Shown: positions 63,017 to 64,000 of the stretch, one piece after another
How positions within the stretch are numbered: the first letter of the stretch is position 1
How the letters are laid out: every line of letters starts with the position of its first letter
Assembly (NCBI RefSeq): GCF_014200675.1
Contig: NZ_JACHCI010000003.1
Location: 310,001-374,000 of the forward strand
DNA: 64,000 bases
Source: Janthinobacterium saanense
Lineage (GTDB): Bacteria; Pseudomonadota; Gammaproteobacteria; Burkholderiales; Burkholderiaceae_D
Direction: 5' to 3'
The notes under the pieces: generated by a model
What the model saw: the letters and a program-made list of their open reading frames with translations, nothing else
Database searches by the model: none
What the model was told of the DNA's origin: nothing
Program-made: the position numbers and the translations under genes

Positions 63017-64000
63017 TTAATTTGCGCTCGCTGGTGCGGATGGGGACTCGGCCGTTGCAGGCTTTTCCGCACTCTCTTTCGGGCCGACGCGCATGAAGCG
63101 CGACAGAACCAGCACGGGGATGGCCGACACCAGCACCCACAGGAAGAAGTTCTTGTAGCCGAGCGCCATCTGGATATCGCCGCTGATCATCTTGAACAGC
63201 ACGAAACCCAGCTGCATCACGCCGGTGGCGAAGGCATAGTGGGCGGTCTGGTATTTACCTACCGAGACCACCTGCATCATGAACAGGATCAGGCCGACGA
63301 AGCCGAAACCATAGCCAAACATTTCCACGCTCAGGGCGGCCGTGATCAGGGTCAGGTCGGTCGGCAGGCTGTGGCTCAGGTAGTAAAACACCAGGTTCGG
63401 CAAGTTCATGGCCAGGATCAGGAAGAACATGGCGCGTTTCAGGCCCAGCCAGGACGTAAAGTAACCACCGCCTATGCTGCCCAGCAAAAAGGCCACCGTG
63501 CCGGCCGTGCCATACACGGCGCCCACTTCCACCGTCGACAGGCCCAGGCCGCCCAGTTCACGCGCTTCGCGCAGGAACAGCGGGCCGATGGTCTGCACTT
63601 GCGCTTCGCCCGCGCGGAACAGGATGATGAAGGCGATCATGCCCCAGATGCCGGGCTTTTTCAGGAAGTCCACCAGCACTTCCCACAGGGTGTTGCTGAT
63701 GCCGGCGATGCTTTTGTCCTTGACTGCCGTATTGCGTACTTGTGGCAGCGACCAGATATGGTAGGCGGCCAGCGACACCATGATGGCGCCGATGATCAGG
63801 AAGATCACCGACCATGCTTCTTTTTTACCGATATGGTCTTCCAGGTAGCCGGCCAGTATCACCAGGCCGCCCAGTGAAATGAATTTGCCGGCATTGAAGA
63901 AGGCGCCTTGCCAGCCCGCGTAGGCCGCTTGCTGCTTGTTCGACAGGCTGGCGATATACAGGCCGTCGCAGACGATGTCATGCGTCGACGACGCCAGTGC
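63017..64000 (-). CDS. MFS permease, AmpG-like, 5' end missing
   Basis: The last 327 codons of an MFS transporter; the N-terminus is beyond the window. The visible part starts ALASSTHDIVCDGLYIASL, the (S/T)THDI..DG motif shared with AmpG and related permeases, followed by LSNKQQAAYAGWQGAFFNAGKF. At least eight further helices follow (VIFLIIGAIMVSLAAYHIW, MIAFIILFRAGEAQVQTIGPLF, LVLIFMMQVVSV-like). AmpG carries GlcNAc-anhydroMurNAc; a GlcNAc or chito-oligomer substrate would fit the locus. The start and substrate cannot be settled here. Confidence 0.85.
   Translation of the reverse strand, partial: ALASSTHDIVCDGLYIASLSNKQQAAYAGWQGAFFNAGKFISLGGLVILAGYLEDHIGKKEAWSVIFLIIGAIMVSLAAYHIWSLPQVRNTAVKDKSIAGISNTLWEVLVDFLKKPGIWGMIAFIILFRAGEAQVQTIGPLFLREARELGGLGLSTVEVGAVYGTAGTVAFLLGSIGGGYFTSWLGLKRAMFFLILAMNLPNLVFYYLSHSLPTDLTLITAALSVEMFGYGFGFVGLILFMMQVVSVGKYQTAHYAFATGVMQLGFVLFKMISGDIQMALGYKNFFLWVLVSAIPVLVLSRFMRVGPKESAEKPATAESPSAPASAN

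Overview
The window reads as the chromosome of a betaproteobacterium of the order Burkholderiales, most likely family Oxalobacteraceae (Janthinobacterium, Duganella or Massilia-like). The evidence is high GC with dense coding on both strands, the rpsP-rimM-trmD-rplS ribosomal operon, a DUF3579 protein, a 2Fe-2S reductase of the CDP-6-deoxy-glucoseen-reductase type, and several large carbohydrate-type TonB-dependent receptors. No tRNA, rRNA operon, CRISPR array, prophage or insertion sequence was seen. One small RNA gene, a probable 6S RNA, lies near 6.3 kb.

Layout. 0-5 kb: the end of an M28 peptidase, an MFS exporter, a luciferase-like oxidoreductase and an M20 peptidase broken by a frameshift in a G8 tract. 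4.6-9.5 kb: a lipoprotein, a VanZ-like protein, 6S RNA, an SDR dehydrogenase and a LemA/TPM operon. 9.7-18.9 kb: pyrF, sbcB, a DUF5610 protein, a cyclic-nucleotide-sensor/GGDEF protein, a ribosome hibernation factor, a DUF1345 protein, an MFS transporter, the 2Fe-2S reductase and an epimerase-like protein. 19-22.8 kb: small proteins in an AT-rich stretch, a WH-type glycine-rich-domain-like protein carrying Ala-Tyr-Ser-Gly repeats, and a CHASE histidine kinase. 22.9-27.4 kb: glnS, then a minimal J-domain protein followed by three proteins I cannot identify. 27.4-35.7 kb: a LysR/MFS pair, a LytTR two-component pair, ugpQ, and a ZnuD-like zinc receptor facing a Fur-family (Zur-like) gene across a perfect Fur/Zur box. 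35.7-42.7 kb: alaS, tusA, etfB-etfA and an acyl-CoA dehydrogenase. 42.7-49 kb: two small membrane or envelope proteins around a 119-bp imperfect palindrome, the rpsP operon, a Nudix hydrolase, a CbiB-like protein and DUF3579. 49-64 kb: an apparent chitin/N-acetylglucosamine locus with a GntR regulator, a GNAT protein, two TonB receptors, a GH18 chitinase, two NagX-like membrane proteins, a TPR protein, an orphan sugar-type ABC ATPase and the end of an AmpG-like MFS permease.

How the genes fit together. The last 15 kb reads as outer-membrane capture of chitin oligomers, periplasmic hydrolysis and inner-membrane uptake, probably under the GntR repressor. The 33-35.6 kb pair reads as zinc-responsive metal uptake. 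The etf-acd block is fatty-acid or amino-acid beta-oxidation electron transfer. The least explained items are the J-protein gene set at 24.8-27.4 kb, the Tyr-Ser-Gly repeat protein at 20 kb, and the long palindrome at 43.5 kb.
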